Source of the DNA: Candidatus Hydrogenedentota bacterium
GTDB taxonomy: Bacteria; Hydrogenedentota; Hydrogenedentia; Hydrogenedentales; CAITNO01
DNA: 64,000 bases
NCBI GenBank assembly: GCA_903893795.1
Contig: CAITNO010000033.1
Span: 1 to 64,000 of the forward strand
Reading direction: 5' to 3'
In this document: positions 50,503-59,100 of the stretch, piece after piece
Layout of the letters: each line of letters starts with the position of its first letter
How positions within the stretch are numbered: the stretch's first letter is position 1
Notes under the pieces: generated by a model
Told to the model about the DNA's origin: nothing
The model's input: only the letters and a program-made list of their open reading frames with translations
Database searches by the model: none
Position numbers and translations under genes: made by a program

Positions 50503-52080
50503 ATGAAACCATTCACACGGCGACATTTTCTGGCGGGCGCCGCAGCGCTCGCGGGCGGCGCGGCCTTCGCGCAGGACACACCAAAGCTCCTTTCCCCGGC
50601 CCCTGCCGCGGGCCAGCGGCGGAGCTGCTACAACAACTTCGCCGAGCACCTGCTCAACGCCTTCAATCCCAACATGATCTATCCTGGGCTGCCGAACCGG
50701 TGGAGCGACGAGGCCTGGTTCCGCTTCATCGACATGATCGGCGATTTCGGCTTCACCCATTTCGAGTTCTGGCTCGTGCCGCGCCTCTTCAGCCGCGCCG
50801 GGTTGGAAGAGCCCTTCGGCGAGGCCTTCGCCAGACAGATGAACGCGATCATCGCCCACGGCCACGAACGGGGCGTGGGTGTCAAACTGCTCGCCGCGCT
50901 CACGACCGTCGGCGAAGACTGGCACACGCACTGTCCCAACGTTCCCGAAGAATGGGACGAGGTGGTCATGCTTTGGGACCGCTGGACCAAGCGGCTGCCG
51001 GGGCTGGGCGTGGTCGGCATTTTTCCGGGCGACCCCGGCGGCTGCTCGCGCAACGGCTGCACCGCCAACACCTTCATCGACGGCGCGCTGAAGATCGCCG
51101 AACTGGTGAAGAAGAACCAGCCGCAGGCGGAAATTGAAATTGGCACCTGGGGTACGCCCTTCTGGGGTTGGGGCACCATCGAGGGACCGCCGGGCTGGAA
51201 GGGCGAGTTCATCCAGTCCATCCAGGGCACGGCGTGGAAGTTCGACAAGAAACGCGCCGACGAGGCCATGGCCTATTTCCTAAAGCGCCTGCCCGATTAT
51301 CCGAAGGACACCTCGGTTTCCATTAACCTCGCCTTCAACCCCGACGGCAACCCGGACCAGGGCGGCGGCGAAATGGACGCACGGCCCTGGGCACGCGAAA
51401 TCGCAAAAACGAACCGCGTGCTCACCTGGGATTTCAGCCTCACCGAAGGCGAGAATGCGGTGACGCCCCATTACCGTTTTGGACGCCTCTTTGCCCAGCG
51501 CAAGCGCGAGCAGGAGGCAGCACCCTACAGCGGCGGCATCTGTTTCACCATGACCCCGCTGCTCAACCAGTTGTCGCTGTACCAGTCGGCGCAGTCCTTC
51601 CTGAACAACGACGCCGATCCGGCCGCACTCACGCGCAAGTTCTACCGGCGGCTCTTCGGCGCCGAGGCCGAGAAGCTGAACGAACTGTTGCCGCTCTTCG
51701 AGATCATCCCCGACTGGGGCAATTACAACAGGATCGACATGCCCCGGAAGGATTACCACGCGCGCATGGCCGAGGGCGCCGACCTGCTGCACGCGCTCGA
51801 AGGCAAGGCCGACAACAGTGTGCCCTTCCATCCCAACCCGGAGGAATACCGGAAAGAGCTCCTGTTCTTCTTCGAACTCTTCAGCGACCTAAGCGGCGAC
51901 GCCCCCGATTTCGACGCGCTCACAAAGCAGTATTGGAATCGCGTCTACGCCATTTATGACCACCTGCCCAAACACGTCGACCCGCGCCCCTACGGTGCCA
52001 CCGAGCGCCTCATCCGCTTCTTCGACCCCAAGTGGACCGGCGCAAGCAACGGCCCCCTGCCGGGGAAATGGAGCACCTGA
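50503..52080 (+). CDS. Tat-exported protein, possible TIM-barrel glycosidase
   Basis: The product is 525 residues with a clear twin-arginine signal (MKPFTRRHFLAGAAALAGGAAFAQ). The mature part alternates helices and strands as in a TIM barrel, with aromatic and acidic loops: FTHFEFWLVPRLF, VVGIFPGDPGGCSRNGC, IGTWGTPFWGWG, TWDFSLTEGENAV. The C-terminal third is helical. It resembles GH20/GH84- or GH67/115-like proteins in overall pattern, but I cannot identify a catalytic pair and make no family claim. A Tat signal suggests a cofactor or a fold completed in the cytoplasm. It has its own leaderless-type promoter and precedes the repeat propeller gene. Confidence 0.6.
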   Translation: MKPFTRRHFLAGAAALAGGAAFAQDTPKLLSPAPAAGQRRSCYNNFAEHLLNAFNPNMIYPGLPNRWSDEAWFRFIDMIGDFGFTHFEFWLVPRLFSRAGLEEPFGEAFARQMNAIIAHGHERGVGVKLLAALTTVGEDWHTHCPNVPEEWDEVVMLWDRWTKRLPGLGVVGIFPGDPGGCSRNGCTANTFIDGALKIAELVKKNQPQAEIEIGTWGTPFWGWGTIEGPPGWKGEFIQSIQGTAWKFDKKRADEAMAYFLKRLPDYPKDTSVSINLAFNPDGNPDQGGGEMDARPWAREIAKTNRVLTWDFSLTEGENAVTPHYRFGRLFAQRKREQEAAPYSGGICFTMTPLLNQLSLYQSAQSFLNNDADPAALTRKFYRRLFGAEAEKLNELLPLFEIIPDWGNYNRIDMPRKDYHARMAEGADLLHALEGKADNSVPFHPNPEEYRKELLFFFELFSDLSGDAPDFDALTKQYWNRVYAIYDHLPKHVDPRPYGATERLIRFFDPKWTGASNGPLPGKWST

Positions 52081-52136
52081 CCCCGAAGCAGCGGCACGGC
52101 GGTCTCCCGCGCGGTGACGAAACAGAAAGTGACAGC

Positions 52137-55100
52137 ATGACTTCATTGAAACCCCGTCGAACGATGATGCTGGCGCTTGTGCCTGCGGCGTTGCTGTGCG
52201 TCCTGGCCGGCATGGCCATGGCGGCCACCGGACCGGAAAGCGAAACCAGCAGTGTCTACTGGGATGATCAGTTCCCCATGCTCGGCGCCGACAGTAAAGT
52301 GCTTGCGCTGGCAAAGGACGGCGCGGGGAATGTCTACATTGGGGGATCCTTTCATCTGGCGGGGAATTTTCTGGCCAATCATGTGGCCAAGTGGAACGCC
52401 GCCACGTCCACCTGGTCCGCCATGGGCACGGGGATGAACGACAATGTCAACGCCCTGGCGGTGGACGGGCTGGGCAATGTGTATGCCGGCGGCCACTTCA
52501 GCACTGCCGGCGGGGTGACGGTCAACTGTGTTGCCAAGTGGGACGGCACGGCGTGGTCCGCCTTGGGAACGGGGTTGAATGATGAAGTCGAAGCCCTGGT
52601 GGTGGACGGCTCCGGCAACGTCTTCGCCGGCGGTTGGTTCACCACGGCGGGCGGCGTGACGGCCAATCATGTGGCCAAATGGAACGGCAGCGCATGGAGC
52701 GCCCTGGGGACCGGGACAAACGCACTCGTTCTGGCGCTCGCGGCGGACGGGTCGGGAAACGTGTACGCAGGCGGCCAGTTCACGACGGCGGACGACCTGC
52801 CGGCCAAATATATCGCCAAATGGGACGGCAGCGCATGGTCCGCCATGGGAACGGGCATGGGAGACTGGGTTTACGCCCTTGCCGCGGACGGATCCGGCAA
52901 CGTGTATGCCGGGGGCTTCTTCAGTGTTGCAGGCGGCGTGTCGGCCAGCCATGTGGCCCGGTGGGACGGCAGCGGCTGGTTCGCCATGGGAACCGGGATG
53001 GCTGGTTCCTATCCAGTTGTCTATGCGCTTGCCTTGGACGGGGCCGGAAATGTTTGCGCCGGGGGCGGTTTTACGATGGCGGGCGGCGCACCGGCCGACC
53101 TGGTCGCCCGGTGGGACGGCACGGCGTGGTCGCCCCTGGGGACCGGAATGAGCGGCAGCGGCACCGTGGTGGTCTACGCGCTTGCCGCGGACAAGTCCGG
53201 AAAGGTCTGTGCAGGCGGCTCCTTTTCCATCGCGGGCAGTGTGAAAGCTGAAGGCGCCGCCCAATGGGACGGTGCTTCCTGGTCCGCCTTGGGGGCGGGG
53301 ATCAATGACACGGTCGGGGCGCTTGCGGCGGACGGAGCGGGCAACGTCTACGCGGGCGGGGCCTTTGGTACGGCGGGCGGCGGGACGGCCAGCCATATCG
53401 CGAAATGGAATGGCGCGGCATGGTCTGAACTGGGAACGGGGATGAACGGCGCGGTTCGCGCCCTGGTGGCGGACAAATCCGGAAAAATCTATGCCGGGGG
53501 GGCATTCACCACCGCAAACAGCCTGCTGGTCAACCAGGTTGCCCAGTGGGACGGCGTCTCCTGGCGGGCGCTCAAGGCAGGGGTGGCAGGCCCGTCCTCT
53601 GAAGTGTTTGCCCTTGCGATGGACGGGGCCGGAAACCTGTACGCAGGGGGCCGTTTCACGACGGCGGACGGGGCGTCGGCCAATCGCGTCGCCAAATGGA
53701 ACGGCACCGCATGGTCCGCCATGGGAACGGGGACGGACGGAAATGTTTACGCCCTTGCCACCGACGGCGCCGGCAATGTCTACGTCGGAGGCTACTTCAC
53801 GACGGCGGGCGGTGTGACAGTCAATGCCGTGGCCCGGTGGAACGGTTCCAAATGGTTTGCCCTGGGATCGGGGATGGACAACACGGTTCAGGCCCTTGCG
53901 GTGGACAGTGCAGGCAATCTGTATGCCGGGGGGCTGTTCACGACGGCAGGAGGCGTGACGGTCAATCATATCGCCAAGTGGAATGGCTCGGTGTGGTCGG
54001 CGCTGGGGTCGGGAACAACGGCTTCCGTGTACGCCCTTGCCTTGGACGGTGTCGGAAAGCTCTACAGTGGCGGCGGGGTTACAACGATAAGCGGGGTCTC
54101 CACCGCCAGCATCGCCCAGTGGAACGGCTCGGCCTGGTCGGCGCTGGGCACAGGCGGTCTGAACAACACCGTCTATGCGCTTGCGGTGAACCGCAACGCC
54201 CTTTTCGCGGGGGGCGATTTCACGAAGGCGGGGGGCACGGTCTCGGGGCGCTTTGCCGAATGGCAGCCGCGGGTGAACCAAAGCACCCTGTCGCTGACGG
54301 CGGCGCCGGGCGCGCTTACCCTTGGCAACGACAACTACGGTTTCCTCCGGCCCGCGCTTACGACCCAGGCGGGCACCACGGTAACCCACGCGGGCGGGTT
54401 GCCGGTGACGGTGACGCTGGACCGCGCCGATGAGATCCAAGTGGACGGCAACCGTGTGAGCGGTGCGTTGGCGCTTGGTCCCACATCCGCCCAGTTCGGC
54501 GGGGCGGGCGCGACACTGCGCGTGGAGTTCAGCGAGGACGATGTTGCGGCCTACGGCGTGGCCTACACCGAATTTCGCGCGGCGGCCCTCGGCTATCCGG
54601 GCAACTATCCAACAAGCAGGGAGGCGGCTTCTCTCACGGGTCTGGGCACGGCGCTCCCCGCGCCCATTCGCATCGACAACGGCAAACAGATCTATGCGAT
54701 CACGGTGCCCCTTGCGGCGACGGGCCTCACCGGCGGCGCCGTGCCCATAGCGTACTTGACACCCGCCGCGCCCACCAATCCCGGCGCAACGGATTTCGGC
54801 ACCAACTCGATCACTTGGACCTGGCAGGACAACTCCCTCGATGAAACCGGCTTCAAGGTGTGGGCCGATGCGGGCACCGGCGCGCCGGTCACACTGGTGG
54901 CAACGACGGCGGAGAATGCCAATTACTGCCCCTATGGCGGCCTGTCACCGAATGCTCAGTGCGCCTTCCAGACGGACGCCACGAACGGCGTCCATGAAAG
55001 CGGTAAAACGGCGGTGTTTTCCGCATGGACCCTGGCCCGCACCCCCGTGGCGCCGGTGGTGGGCGGGGCGACGCTGAACGCGCTGAATGTGGCCATCGGC

Positions 55101-56252
55101 GCCGGGGACGGCAATCCGACGATTACCGAGTACGCGGTTTACTGCACGACCACCGGCCAGTGGATGCAGGCCGACGGCACGCTGGGAGCGACTACCGCGT
55201 GGCAGACGGCGGCGGCTTGGGGCACGAAGGCCGTGGGCGGTTTCGCCCAGGCCGCAACCTGTGCATTCACCGTGACCGCGCGCAACGGCGCGGCCGTGGA
55301 GACGGCGGCGGGCCCGTCGGCCTCGGGCACAACGCTGGATGCGGCACCGACAGCCGTGATCACGCGGGTCACCACAACGCCCACCTCGTCGGACAGACTG
55401 GTGTTTACGGTGCTGTTCAACGAGCCCGTGGGCGGCTCGTTCATCGCCGCGCGTGTGCGGGTGGTGGGCACCCTGGCGGGAACGGCGGCGGTGTCGGGCG
55501 CGGACCCGAACTACACCGTGTCGATTGCTCTGGCAAACCGGAATGCGGACGGCACCTGCGGCATCAATATCCCTGCCGGAAAGGTCACGGACCTGACGGG
55601 CCATTTCTACGCAGGCGGCAGTTCGTCGCTGTGCACCGTCCAGAACTGGTCGGGGTTCCTCCAGCAGCCGCAGGACGCGAAGCTCTATGTGGGGGACAAC
55701 CACACCTTTACTGTGCAGGTGAACGAGGGCGGCCTTCCGACGACGTATCGGTGGAAGTTCAACAACGGTTCGGCGCTGACCGACGGCGCGGCGGCCGCCC
55801 AATGGCCGCTGACCAATGTCAGCCTTGCGGCGGCGGGCAGTTATTGGTGCAGGGTCACATGCGGCGGCGTGCTGCACGTGGGCGACGTGGCGACCGTGCA
55901 GGTGCAACCGCACGTGCAAATCACAACGGCGCCAACCGGCGGCGAAGTCACGGAGGGGGGCGGCTTCTCCTTCACGGTGACGGCGACGGGTGGCTATGGG
56001 CCGCTGGCCTACCAGTGGAAGAAGGACGGCGTGGCCATTGGCGGGGCAAATGACAGCCAGTACGCCCTTGTCGACCTGAGTGTTGGCGACAGCGGCCAGT
56101 ACAGCGTGGAGGTCAGCGACACCAACACGGATATTATTGAATCGACTCCGGTCACATTGACCGTGGACCCGCGCGTTCCCGCAGCCGGACTGGGCGGACT
56201 GGCCCTGCTGGCGGTAGCCCTCGCGGCGGGAGCAGGGAAAAGGCGGCGATAG
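52137..56252 (+). CDS. Surface protein with 13 propeller repeats, Ig-like domains and CTERM-like tail
   Basis: The protein is 1371 residues from the ATG at 52137 with a Sec signal. Residues about 60-710 hold 13 tandem repeats of about 47 residues with the consensus HVAKWNGSAWSALGTGM-N-V-ALA-DGSGNVYAGGxFTTAGGV, flanked by half units at both ends. This is a beta-propeller or solenoid built on alternating W and GG motifs. Then come strand-rich Ig/Fn3-like domains to about 1340. The last 25 residues (VPAAGLGGLALLAVALA then a GKRRR end) form a Val-Pro / Gly-rich hydrophobic / basic tripartite tail of the PEP-CTERM/IPTL-CTERM kind, implying removal and sorting by an exosortase-like enzyme not seen here. 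The upstream start would read through the preceding gene and is not used. Confidence 0.75.
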   Translation: MTSLKPRRTMMLALVPAALLCVLAGMAMAATGPESETSSVYWDDQFPMLGADSKVLALAKDGAGNVYIGGSFHLAGNFLANHVAKWNAATSTWSAMGTGMNDNVNALAVDGLGNVYAGGHFSTAGGVTVNCVAKWDGTAWSALGTGLNDEVEALVVDGSGNVFAGGWFTTAGGVTANHVAKWNGSAWSALGTGTNALVLALAADGSGNVYAGGQFTTADDLPAKYIAKWDGSAWSAMGTGMGDWVYALAADGSGNVYAGGFFSVAGGVSASHVARWDGSGWFAMGTGMAGSYPVVYALALDGAGNVCAGGGFTMAGGAPADLVARWDGTAWSPLGTGMSGSGTVVVYALAADKSGKVCAGGSFSIAGSVKAEGAAQWDGASWSALGAGINDTVGALAADGAGNVYAGGAFGTAGGGTASHIAKWNGAAWSELGTGMNGAVRALVADKSGKIYAGGAFTTANSLLVNQVAQWDGVSWRALKAGVAGPSSEVFALAMDGAGNLYAGGRFTTADGASANRVAKWNGTAWSAMGTGTDGNVYALATDGAGNVYVGGYFTTAGGVTVNAVARWNGSKWFALGSGMDNTVQALAVDSAGNLYAGGLFTTAGGVTVNHIAKWNGSVWSALGSGTTASVYALALDGVGKLYSGGGVTTISGVSTASIAQWNGSAWSALGTGGLNNTVYALAVNRNALFAGGDFTKAGGTVSGRFAEWQPRVNQSTLSLTAAPGALTLGNDNYGFLRPALTTQAGTTVTHAGGLPVTVTLDRADEIQVDGNRVSGALALGPTSAQFGGAGATLRVEFSEDDVAAYGVAYTEFRAAALGYPGNYPTSREAASLTGLGTALPAPIRIDNGKQIYAITVPLAATGLTGGAVPIAYLTPAAPTNPGATDFGTNSITWTWQDNSLDETGFKVWADAGTGAPVTLVATTAENANYCPYGGLSPNAQCAFQTDATNGVHESGKTAVFSAWTLARTPVAPVVGGATLNALNVAIGAGDGNPTITEYAVYCTTTGQWMQADGTLGATTAWQTAAAWGTKAVGGFAQAATCAFTVTARNGAAVETAAGPSASGTTLDAAPTAVITRVTTTPTSSDRLVFTVLFNEPVGGSFIAARVRVVGTLAGTAAVSGADPNYTVSIALANRNADGTCGINIPAGKVTDLTGHFYAGGSSSLCTVQNWSGFLQQPQDAKLYVGDNHTFTVQVNEGGLPTTYRWKFNNGSALTDGAAAAQWPLTNVSLAAAGSYWCRVTCGGVLHVGDVATVQVQPHVQITTAPTGGEVTEGGGFSFTVTATGGYGPLAYQWKKDGVAIGGANDSQYALVDLSVGDSGQYSVEVSDTNTDIIESTPVTLTVDPRVPAAGLGGLALLAVALAAGAGKRRR
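52300..54260. repeat. Tandem ~141-bp coding repeats
   Basis: The propeller gene carries 13 in-frame repeats of about 141 bp (some 150 bp) with conserved blocks such as GGCAACGTGTATGCCGG and AATCATGTGGCCAAGTGGAA. Divergence between units is moderate, so the array is not freshly expanded. Assembly collapse is possible in closely related genomes. Confidence 0.75.
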
Positions 56253-56302
56253 CCTGCGGCAGAAACCGAGACTGTTTCGTGCCCCCCTGTGCGCCGGTGG
56301 GG

Positions 56303-56308
56303 TATGAT
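56303..56308 (+). promoter_or_regulatory. -10-like hexamer, leaderless geometry (metallopeptidase gene)
   Basis: TATGAT ends 6 nt before the ATG at 56315 and no ribosome binding site is present. The -35 is not recognisable. Confidence 0.4.
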
Positions 56309-56314
56309 TGCCTT

Positions 56315-57313
56315 ATGAGACGGTTCTTTGCGATCATCCTGCTCCTGTCGGCGCTGTTGCCCTCCTGGGAGGCCCATGCGGCCAGGCTTCAGGACGGCCC
56401 GCTGATAGTGGAATACGGGGCGGGGGATGAGGACGCCGCACAGCGCGCGATGCGTGAATTGAAGGCGGCGGTGGTGGAATTCGGTCCCCGCATGCCGCTG
56501 GGGGACCAGCCGGTAAACGTGTTCATCGCGCCGAGTGTGGCCGCCTTTCATGACCGCGCGCCAGGATTCATGCCGGGGCAGGTGAGCGGCGTGGCCGATC
56601 CCCAGCGGGGGCTCATCACGGTCAAATCGCCGCGGTTGCGCGGCGCGCGCGCCAATTTCCTGGACACGCTGCGCCATGAGCTGGTCCATGTGCTGGTGGA
56701 GCGCAACACCAAGCCCGCCTTCATGCCGCTCTGGCTCAATGAAGGGCTGGCGATGTTTATGGCCAAGGAATATGAATTCGCCACGCCCATGACCATGGCC
56801 GTGATGTTCTTCGAGAACCGGATGATGGAATACAAAGACCTGGACCAGGCCTTCATGAACCCCGGCCAGGAGATGGAATTTGGCGACGCCTACGCCCAGG
56901 CCCTGTCGCTCACGCGGCACCTGTACAAGCGGCTCGGACCGGAGCGTTTCTGGCAGGTGGTGCTCGGCACGCGCACCATGGCTTTTCCAGACGCGTTGCG
57001 CCAGTACGGCGGATTCACGGTGCATGAGCTCTGGGTGGGCTATATCCGCTCCCTCTGGCTGGTGGTGCTCATAGGTGCCTTGGCCTCGGGTTCTTTCTTC
57101 ACGCCCATATCCGTGCTCACCATTGTGGCCTGGTTCAGCGTGCGCAGGCAGCGGCGGAAGGTGCTGGAAGGCTGGGCCAGGGACGAGGAGGAGGAAAGGC
57201 TGCGCAACCTGGTGGACCCGATGCCGCCGCTCATGACCTGGGAAGAGGCCATCGAGGATTCCACCACCTATATCCCCGGCATTGACGATGAGGAAGACGC
57301 GGACCGCTACTGA
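56315..57313 (+). CDS. Membrane-anchored gluzincin metallopeptidase (MA-like)
   Basis: A 332-residue protein with a Sec signal (MRRFFAIILLLSALLPSWEAHA). The zinc peptidase core has HELVH at about 125-129 (LRHELVHVLVERN), followed about 20 residues later by WLNEGLAMF, whose Glu is the third ligand. This pair is the peptidase MA-like/gluzincin signature. A helical region and one transmembrane helix (about 247-275) follow. The C-terminal 55 residues are cytoplasmic and acidic. The active site would face the periplasm. It lies 62 bp after the propeller surface-protein gene and could process secreted proteins. The ATG at 56315 is chosen over an upstream in-frame start that would displace the signal peptide. 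Confidence 0.85.
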   Translation: MRRFFAIILLLSALLPSWEAHAARLQDGPLIVEYGAGDEDAAQRAMRELKAAVVEFGPRMPLGDQPVNVFIAPSVAAFHDRAPGFMPGQVSGVADPQRGLITVKSPRLRGARANFLDTLRHELVHVLVERNTKPAFMPLWLNEGLAMFMAKEYEFATPMTMAVMFFENRMMEYKDLDQAFMNPGQEMEFGDAYAQALSLTRHLYKRLGPERFWQVVLGTRTMAFPDALRQYGGFTVHELWVGYIRSLWLVVLIGALASGSFFTPISVLTIVAWFSVRRQRRKVLEGWARDEEEERLRNLVDPMPPLMTWEEAIEDSTTYIPGIDDEEDADRY

Positions 57314-57377
57314 GCATCACGGAACAAAGGGCGGGGGTGAATCGTTTCTGAAAGAGATGGTTTTACAGTTGAGGCTT

Positions 57378-57475
57378 TTATCCACGGTCCACGGCACCTG
57401 TTCGCGCCACGCGCTGTGGGCGCGCGAAAAGACCGTCTTGGTACAACGTCACAGGATAGAGGAAACCGTGGATAA
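57378..57475. promoter_or_regulatory. Inverted pair of DnaA-box-like 9-mers
   Basis: TTATCCACG on the plus strand at 57378-57386 and on the minus strand at 57467-57475, both within the 11-bp repeat arms. They might be a DnaA site or merely a recombination/terminator remnant. No AT-rich unwinding element or dnaA gene is nearby. Confidence 0.35.
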
Positions 57476-57536
57476 CAAGCGCTGAATGCGCAAAGAACAA
57501 CGTCTTTCGTTGAATAAGGACGCAATTTCAGCGGAC

Positions 57537-57574
57537 AAAAAAATACAAAACGCCCTCTGCGCAAACAGAGAGCG
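57537..57574 (-). terminator. Intrinsic terminator of the small Gly-rich exported protein gene
   Basis: On the minus strand CGCTCTCTG (57566-57574), a 6-nt loop and CAGAGGGCG (57551-57559) form a 9-bp stem with one G-T pair. It is followed by TTTTGTATTTTTTT. The gene ending at 57616 lies just upstream. Confidence 0.85.
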
Positions 57575-57615
57575 CTTTAGAAAAGATTACTACTTGTGTT
57601 TGGACAGGCGAAAGC

Positions 57616-57861
57616 CTAGTACTGGGCAACCTTGACGTCGGCACCGCCGCCGCCCGTTGCGCCGCCGCCGGCACCACTCGCCGCACCACCGGCACCACCG
57701 GCACCGCCGCTCGTCGTGCTAACCGCCTTAAGCTGGCTCGCGTCCACTGTCGTCGAGGGGGCTGTCTGCGAGGTGCTGTCCGCAGCGAGCGCAAGCCCCG
57801 CTGAAAGAACAAGAACGCCCACGAGGATCGCTGCACAAAGACCCATGTTTCTACGTATCAT
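57616..57861 (-). CDS. Small exported Gly/Ala/Ser-rich protein
   Basis: This 81-residue protein starts at the ATG at 57861, since AGAGGA lies 6 nt upstream; two upstream in-frame starts overlap the ribosome site. The N-terminal 30 residues are a signal peptide (LCAAILVGVLVLSAGLALAAD). The mature part is about 50 residues: a Ser/Thr/Gln stretch (STSQTAPSTTVDASQLKAVS) and then almost only Gly and Ala (GGAGGAGGAASGAGGGATGGGG) before DVKVAQY, quoted here in two pieces. It has a near-consensus promoter and a strong terminator, so it is probably well expressed as a single gene. No family is recognised. It could be a small matrix or surface peptide. Confidence 0.7.
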   Translation of the reverse strand: MIRRNMGLCAAILVGVLVLSAGLALAADSTSQTAPSTTVDASQLKAVSTTSGGAGGAGGAASGAGGGATGGGGADVKVAQY

Positions 57862-57949
57862 AATCATTCCTCTCACAGGTGTAACCCCAGTCGGTTAAAA
57901 CCCAAAACAGCAGTGAAACTACAATTTATTCACTTTCCGTTTATGGCGA

Positions 57950-57978
57950 ATTATAAGCGATAACGCCCAAAAAGTCCA
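57950..57978 (-). promoter_or_regulatory. Promoter of the small Gly-rich exported protein gene
   Basis: On the minus strand TGGACT (57973-57978), a 17-bp spacer and a perfect TATAAT (57950-57955). The predicted leader is about 80 nt. Confidence 0.6.
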
Positions 57979-58093
57979 GCACTTTTTTCCCCATGCTATT
58001 CCCCTCGGGAATAAACGGGGGTTGAGGTTGGGATAACTCTTGACAGAATAGCCGTTTACGCAAAGCCCGAGGGCCAAAGAAAGGGGGGCGGCC

Positions 58094-58128
58094 GGGCCTG
58101 TAACAGGCCCCAAAGGCTGTGCTATAGT
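58094..58128 (+). promoter_or_regulatory. Promoter region of rhaM with inverted repeat
   Basis: TATAGT (58123-58128) is a good -10. The -35 region overlaps a perfect 7-bp inverted repeat GGGCCTG-TAA-CAGGCCC (58094-58110). The repeat could be an operator for a sugar-responsive repressor. The transcript would start near 58135 and carries AAGGAG before the ATG at 58184. Confidence 0.5.
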
Positions 58129-58183
58129 CGCCATGACAGGCATCCGTCAGGTCTGCGGACAAAAAAATGAAGGAGTTCGGGCC

Positions 58184-58498
58184 ATGATTCGCAACGCATT
58201 TAAGATGCAGCTCAAGCCGGGATTCGAGGAAGAGTATAAGCGCCGCCATGATGTGCTCTGGCCCGACATGCTCAAACAGCTTCAGGAAGCGGGCATTTCA
58301 GACTATTCCATTTTTTTGGACCCCGAAACGCTGACCTTGTTTGCCGTGCAGAAGCTGAGCGACGACAATACAGCCGCAGACCTCCCCAACACGGAGGTGG
58401 TGAAGCGCTGGTGGGCCCATATGCAGGACATCATGGAGTGCAACCCCGACAATTCGCCCGTGGCCAAGCCCCTGGACGAAGTGTTTCACATCGACTGA
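58184..58498 (+). CDS. rhaM: L-rhamnose mutarotase
   Basis: At 104 residues it has the same length as the E. coli enzyme. Family signatures are present: [27 protein letters not shown] with the active-site Tyr and His in the EYKRRH segment, ISDYSIFLD, and [18 protein letters not shown], given in separate pieces. The enzyme interconverts alpha- and beta-L-rhamnose and helps the entry of L-rhamnose into catabolism. No rhaA/B/D gene is in the window. The ATG at 58184 has AAGGAG 8 nt upstream. HslV follows 22 bp later on the same strand, which suggests co-transcription. Confidence 0.92.
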   Translation: MIRNAFKMQLKPGFEEEYKRRHDVLWPDMLKQLQEAGISDYSIFLDPETLTLFAVQKLSDDNTAADLPNTEVVKRWWAHMQDIMECNPDNSPVAKPLDEVFHID

Positions 58499-58520
58499 CC
58501 CGCTCCGGGAGGAAACAACG

Positions 58521-59060
58521 ATGAATATTCCCGAGTTTCATGCCACCACGGTGATTGCCGTGCGGCGCAACGGCGTGATCGCCATGGGCGGCGACGGCCA
58601 GGTGACGCTGGGCGACACGGTGATGAAGGGCAACGCAAGCAAGGTGCGGCGGCTGGCCGACGGCGCGGTGCTGGCCGGGTTTGCCGGGGCGGTGGCCGAT
58701 GCGTTTGCCCTGTTTGACCGTTTCGAGGGCAAGCTTAAGGAGCACAACAAGAACCTGCTGCGCGCGGCCGTCGAACTGGCCAAGGAATGGCGCACCGACA
58801 AGTATCTGCGCCAGCTCAACGCCATGCTCGCCGTGGCCGACGGCAATCTCTCGCTGCTCATCTCCGGCACCGGCGAGATCATCGAGCCCGAGGACGGCAT
58901 TATCGCCATCGGTTCCGGCGGCCCCTATGCCCTCGCCGCGGCCCGCGCCCTCATCGCCCACACCGAACTCGACGCGAAAGCCGTGGTCGAGCAGTCCCTG
59001 CGCATCGCCGCGGGCATCTGCATCTACACCAACGAGAACATACGGGTGGAAACGCTGTAG
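58521..59060 (+). CDS. hslV: ATP-dependent protease subunit HslV (ClpQ)
   Basis: The protein is 179 residues, usual for the family. The short propeptide is MNIPEFHA, after which Thr9 becomes the catalytic N-terminal threonine ([10 protein letters not shown]). Next come the [23 protein letters not shown] motif, [21 protein letters not shown], and the C-terminal [14 protein letters not shown] and NENIRVETL ends. HslV is the proteolytic dodecamer that works with the HslU ATPase. HslU is not beside it here: rhaM precedes and a DUF4143-type ATPase follows on the other strand. A GGGAGGAAA ribosome site precedes the start. Confidence 0.96.
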   Translation: MNIPEFHATTVIAVRRNGVIAMGGDGQVTLGDTVMKGNASKVRRLADGAVLAGFAGAVADAFALFDRFEGKLKEHNKNLLRAAVELAKEWRTDKYLRQLNAMLAVADGNLSLLISGTGEIIEPEDGIIAIGSGGPYALAAARALIAHTELDAKAVVEQSLRIAAGICIYTNENIRVETL

Positions 59061-59100
59061 GGTCCGTTCTGGACAACGTCCAATTCATTTTGCATACCGG

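Larger units (their letters stand above)
57314..57615. other. 302-bp intergenic region with inverted DnaA-box-like sites
   Basis: No gene is supported here. TTATCCACGGT (57378-57388) and its exact complement (57465-57475) form an 11-bp inverted repeat 76 bp apart. Each includes TTATCCACG, one base from the DnaA-box consensus TTATCCACA. A small hairpin CAACG-TCTTT-CGTTG lies at 57498-57512, and a strong leftward terminator at 57537-57574. Confidence 0.55.

Noticed and set aside
52300-54260. Regular repeats resembling a CRISPR array
   Set aside because: Units are about 141 bp, in frame and protein-coding with no short identical repeats and unique spacers; they form a protein repeat.
57307-57564. 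85-codon frame on the minus strand downstream of the Gly-rich protein gene
   Set aside because: It overlaps the terminator at 57537-57574 and the inverted DnaA-box-like repeat, has no ribosome site and no recognisable motif.
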